DNA of 7,124 nucleotides from Bacteroidota bacterium (GTDB lineage: Bacteria; Bacteroidota; Ignavibacteria; UBA10030), in contig JALONE010000045.1 of assembly GCA_025455125.1 (NCBI GenBank), positions 1 to 7,124 on the forward strand, in the 5' to 3' direction. A program made the translations under genes and the position numbers. Below are positions 5,923 through 7,124 of the stretch, piece after piece. The notes under the pieces were generated by a model. That model worked only from the letters and a program-made list of their open reading frames with translations, had not been told where the DNA came from and did not search any database. Numbering within the stretch: position 1 is the stretch's first letter; each line of letters opens with the position of its first letter.

Positions 5923-6978
5923 CTACATGCTGAGTCCGAGGGTGATGTACTGGACCTTGTTCAAGCGCCCGTAGTCGATCACGCCGAAGTCGAACTTCAC
6001 CGTGGTCGTGTTGACGATGCCGTAATGGAACCCAAACCCCCACGCCAGTCCTCCCGTGGTGCTTCCTTCCGCATCCTCCTGGAACAGGTTTCGATAACCG
6101 ATACGTCCGTAGAGGATGTTGCTCCACCCTACCTCGGCGCCGGTGTTGACGTATTCCGTGTTGTCATTCGGGTGCACCGCGTCGGCTGCGACCGTCACCT
6201 TGAAATCTCCCATTCGCACAATCTCATACCCGACACCGATACGGAACATTAACGGCAGGTCGTACTCGCCGATGCGATATTCCGCCGGAATGTTGTTCGG
6301 TCCGCTTCCCGGATCGTTGTTCGGATCGAGGTTGAAATACAGGTCGCGCCCTTCGAGCCGCATCTTCGTCCCGAAGTTCGTGATGGACGCACCGAGACTC
6401 AGCCCCGGGATCTCCGAAAGGTAGAGGGTGCCGATGTCGATGGCGAACCCGGATGACGATTCGTTCCAGACCGTCTCGCGAATGTACTTCACATTGACGC
6501 CGATCGAGAACCGTTCCGTCAGGTTGCGCGCATAGCTGACGCCAAAGGCGAGCGCACCCGCATCCCAATAGCGTCCGTCGCCTTCCGGTGTTTCAACGGT
6601 GCGTACGAGATCCTCCGGCACCCGGAACGAGGTGAGCGAAAATCCGAACGTTCCCGCGCCGCCCATCGGCAGGACCGCGGCGGCGAAGTCATAGCTGATG
6701 TCCGCGAGCCAATTGACATGCGTCAGTGCGATCTCACTGCCGATGTCGAGGCGCGAGAGGCCGGCGGGGTTCCAGTAGATCGCGCTGAGATCGTTGAGCG
6801 ATCCTGCTTGAGCGCCGCCCATCGCGGCCGCTCGTCCGCCCACGCCGATCTTGAGGAACTGTGCTGCGGTCGTACCCGTTTTCGCAGTGCTGCGCAGGAG
6901 TTGGCCGTATGCCATTGTACTGACCAGCAGCGCGACCACGGTCATCCGAAATATTCGTGCAATGATCTTCGAGTTCAT
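5923..6978 (-). CDS. PorV/PorQ family outer-membrane beta-barrel protein
   Basis: The product is 351 residues. A signal peptide (MNSKIIARIF then VVALLVSTMAYG, cleavage near 25) leads to the family hallmark at residues about 40-75: QFLKIGVGGRAAAMGGA, then LNDLSAIYWNPAGLSRL. The rest alternates amphipathic strands and Gly/Asn turns (FGFSLTSFRVP, ISYDFAAAVLPM, LGASITNFGTKM, YGRIGYRNLF, WGFGFHYGI), ending YITLGLSM, as expected for a FadL-like barrel. PorV itself is the T9SS outer-membrane shuttle protein that binds cargo C-terminal domains, and PorQ is a related component. FCB genomes carry several paralogues, so I do not assign porV specifically. GGAGG (6984-6988) sits 5 bases before the ATG. 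The gene starts 20 bases after the stop of an upstream secreted-protein gene, so the two form an operon whose promoter is outside the window. It ends at the bidirectional terminator. Confidence 0.85.
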   Translation of the reverse strand: MNSKIIARIFRMTVVALLVSTMAYGQLLRSTAKTGTTAAQFLKIGVGGRAAAMGGAQAGSLNDLSAIYWNPAGLSRLDIGSEIALTHVNWLADISYDFAAAVLPMGGAGTFGFSLTSFRVPEDLVRTVETPEGDGRYWDAGALAFGVSYARNLTERFSIGVNVKYIRETVWNESSSGFAIDIGTLYLSEIPGLSLGASITNFGTKMRLEGRDLYFNLDPNNDPGSGPNNIPAEYRIGEYDLPLMFRIGVGYEIVRMGDFKVTVAADAVHPNDNTEYVNTGAEVGWSNILYGRIGYRNLFQEDAEGSTTGGLAWGFGFHYGIVNTTTVKFDFGVIDYGRLNKVQYITLGLSM

Positions 6979-6998
6979 GATATCCTCCGTGGTCTTTC

Positions 6999-7124
6999 CT
7001 ATTTGATCACCGCGAACCGGCCGATCTTCGAACCCGCACCCGGCACATCGACGTGGTAGATGTAAATGCCGTACGCCAGACGCTGACCTTCATACGTCAA
7101 CAGGTCCCATTCGGCGGCACTGGT
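6999..7124 (-). CDS. C-terminal end of a secreted protein with sorting-type tail (truncated by the window edge)
   Basis: The last 41 codons of a minus-strand gene are visible and open to the window edge, ending in TAG at 6999-7001. The peptide reads EWDLLTYEGQRLAYGIYIYHV, then VPGAGSKIGRFAVIK. The W-D-L, G-x-x-[LV]-A-x-G-[IV]-Y-x-[YF] and terminal basic/hydrophobic K pattern is that of FlgD-like/T9SS C-terminal Ig domains. It is more divergent than the PNPFNP tails of the other two proteins; the upstream part that would show PNPFNP is outside the window. Placement 20 bases upstream of the PorV/PorQ-family gene indicates co-transcription. In FCB genomes large secreted proteins with this kind of tail are, as I recall, often next to PorV/PorQ-family genes. 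The function of the main body cannot be judged. Confidence 0.75.
   Translation of the reverse strand, partial: TSAAEWDLLTYEGQRLAYGIYIYHVDVPGAGSKIGRFAVIK

Overview
The window reads as a chromosomal segment from a Gram-negative bacterium of the FCB superphylum (Bacteroidota, Ignavibacteria, Kapabacteria and relatives), moderately GC-rich by eye. Two secreted proteins end in the type IX secretion (T9SS) type A sorting domain with the PNPFNP signature (QNYPNPFNP, QNFPNPFNP). A third, cut by the right edge, ends in a related tail, and a PorV/PorQ-type outer-membrane barrel gene is present. I cannot name the genus. Almost every gene starts with a signal peptide, so the window is devoted to the cell envelope and the secretome.

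Layout. At the left edge a minus-strand gene (1-680) encodes a secreted protein with a FlgD-like Ig domain followed by FG-GAP/VCBS-type repeats. Its frame is broken near position 210, inside a 7-bp direct repeat. It is divergent from a plus-strand gene (993-2825), and the 309-bp gap between them carries two outward sigma70-like promoters of almost identical design. The 993-2825 product is a predicted seven-bladed, calcium-binding beta-propeller with a T9SS tail, followed by a rho-independent terminator (2849-2880). Next come a secreted VanX/DdpX-type D-Ala-D-Ala dipeptidase (2942-3547) and, 10 bases later, a 758-residue protein with seven ~55-residue propeller-like repeats, an unrecognised middle region and a T9SS tail (3558-5834). 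These two are probably co-transcribed. A bidirectional terminator (5859-5886) separates them from a convergent minus-strand operon: an edge-truncated secreted protein (6999-7124) followed by the PorV/PorQ-family barrel (5923-6978).

How they may work together (inference): cargo proteins cross the inner membrane by Sec, are recognised through their C-terminal domains by the T9SS, and are exported or anchored. PorV-type barrels belong to the shuttle step of that route. The dipeptidase would act in the periplasm on D-Ala-D-Ala. The most unusual items are four 7-bp tandem repeats inside the sorting domain of the 758-residue protein, where any unit change would remove the secretion signal, and the frame break in the left gene, which vanishes if one 20-bp repeat interval is collapsed. 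I see no tRNA, rRNA, CRISPR array, transposase or recognisable novel defence system.
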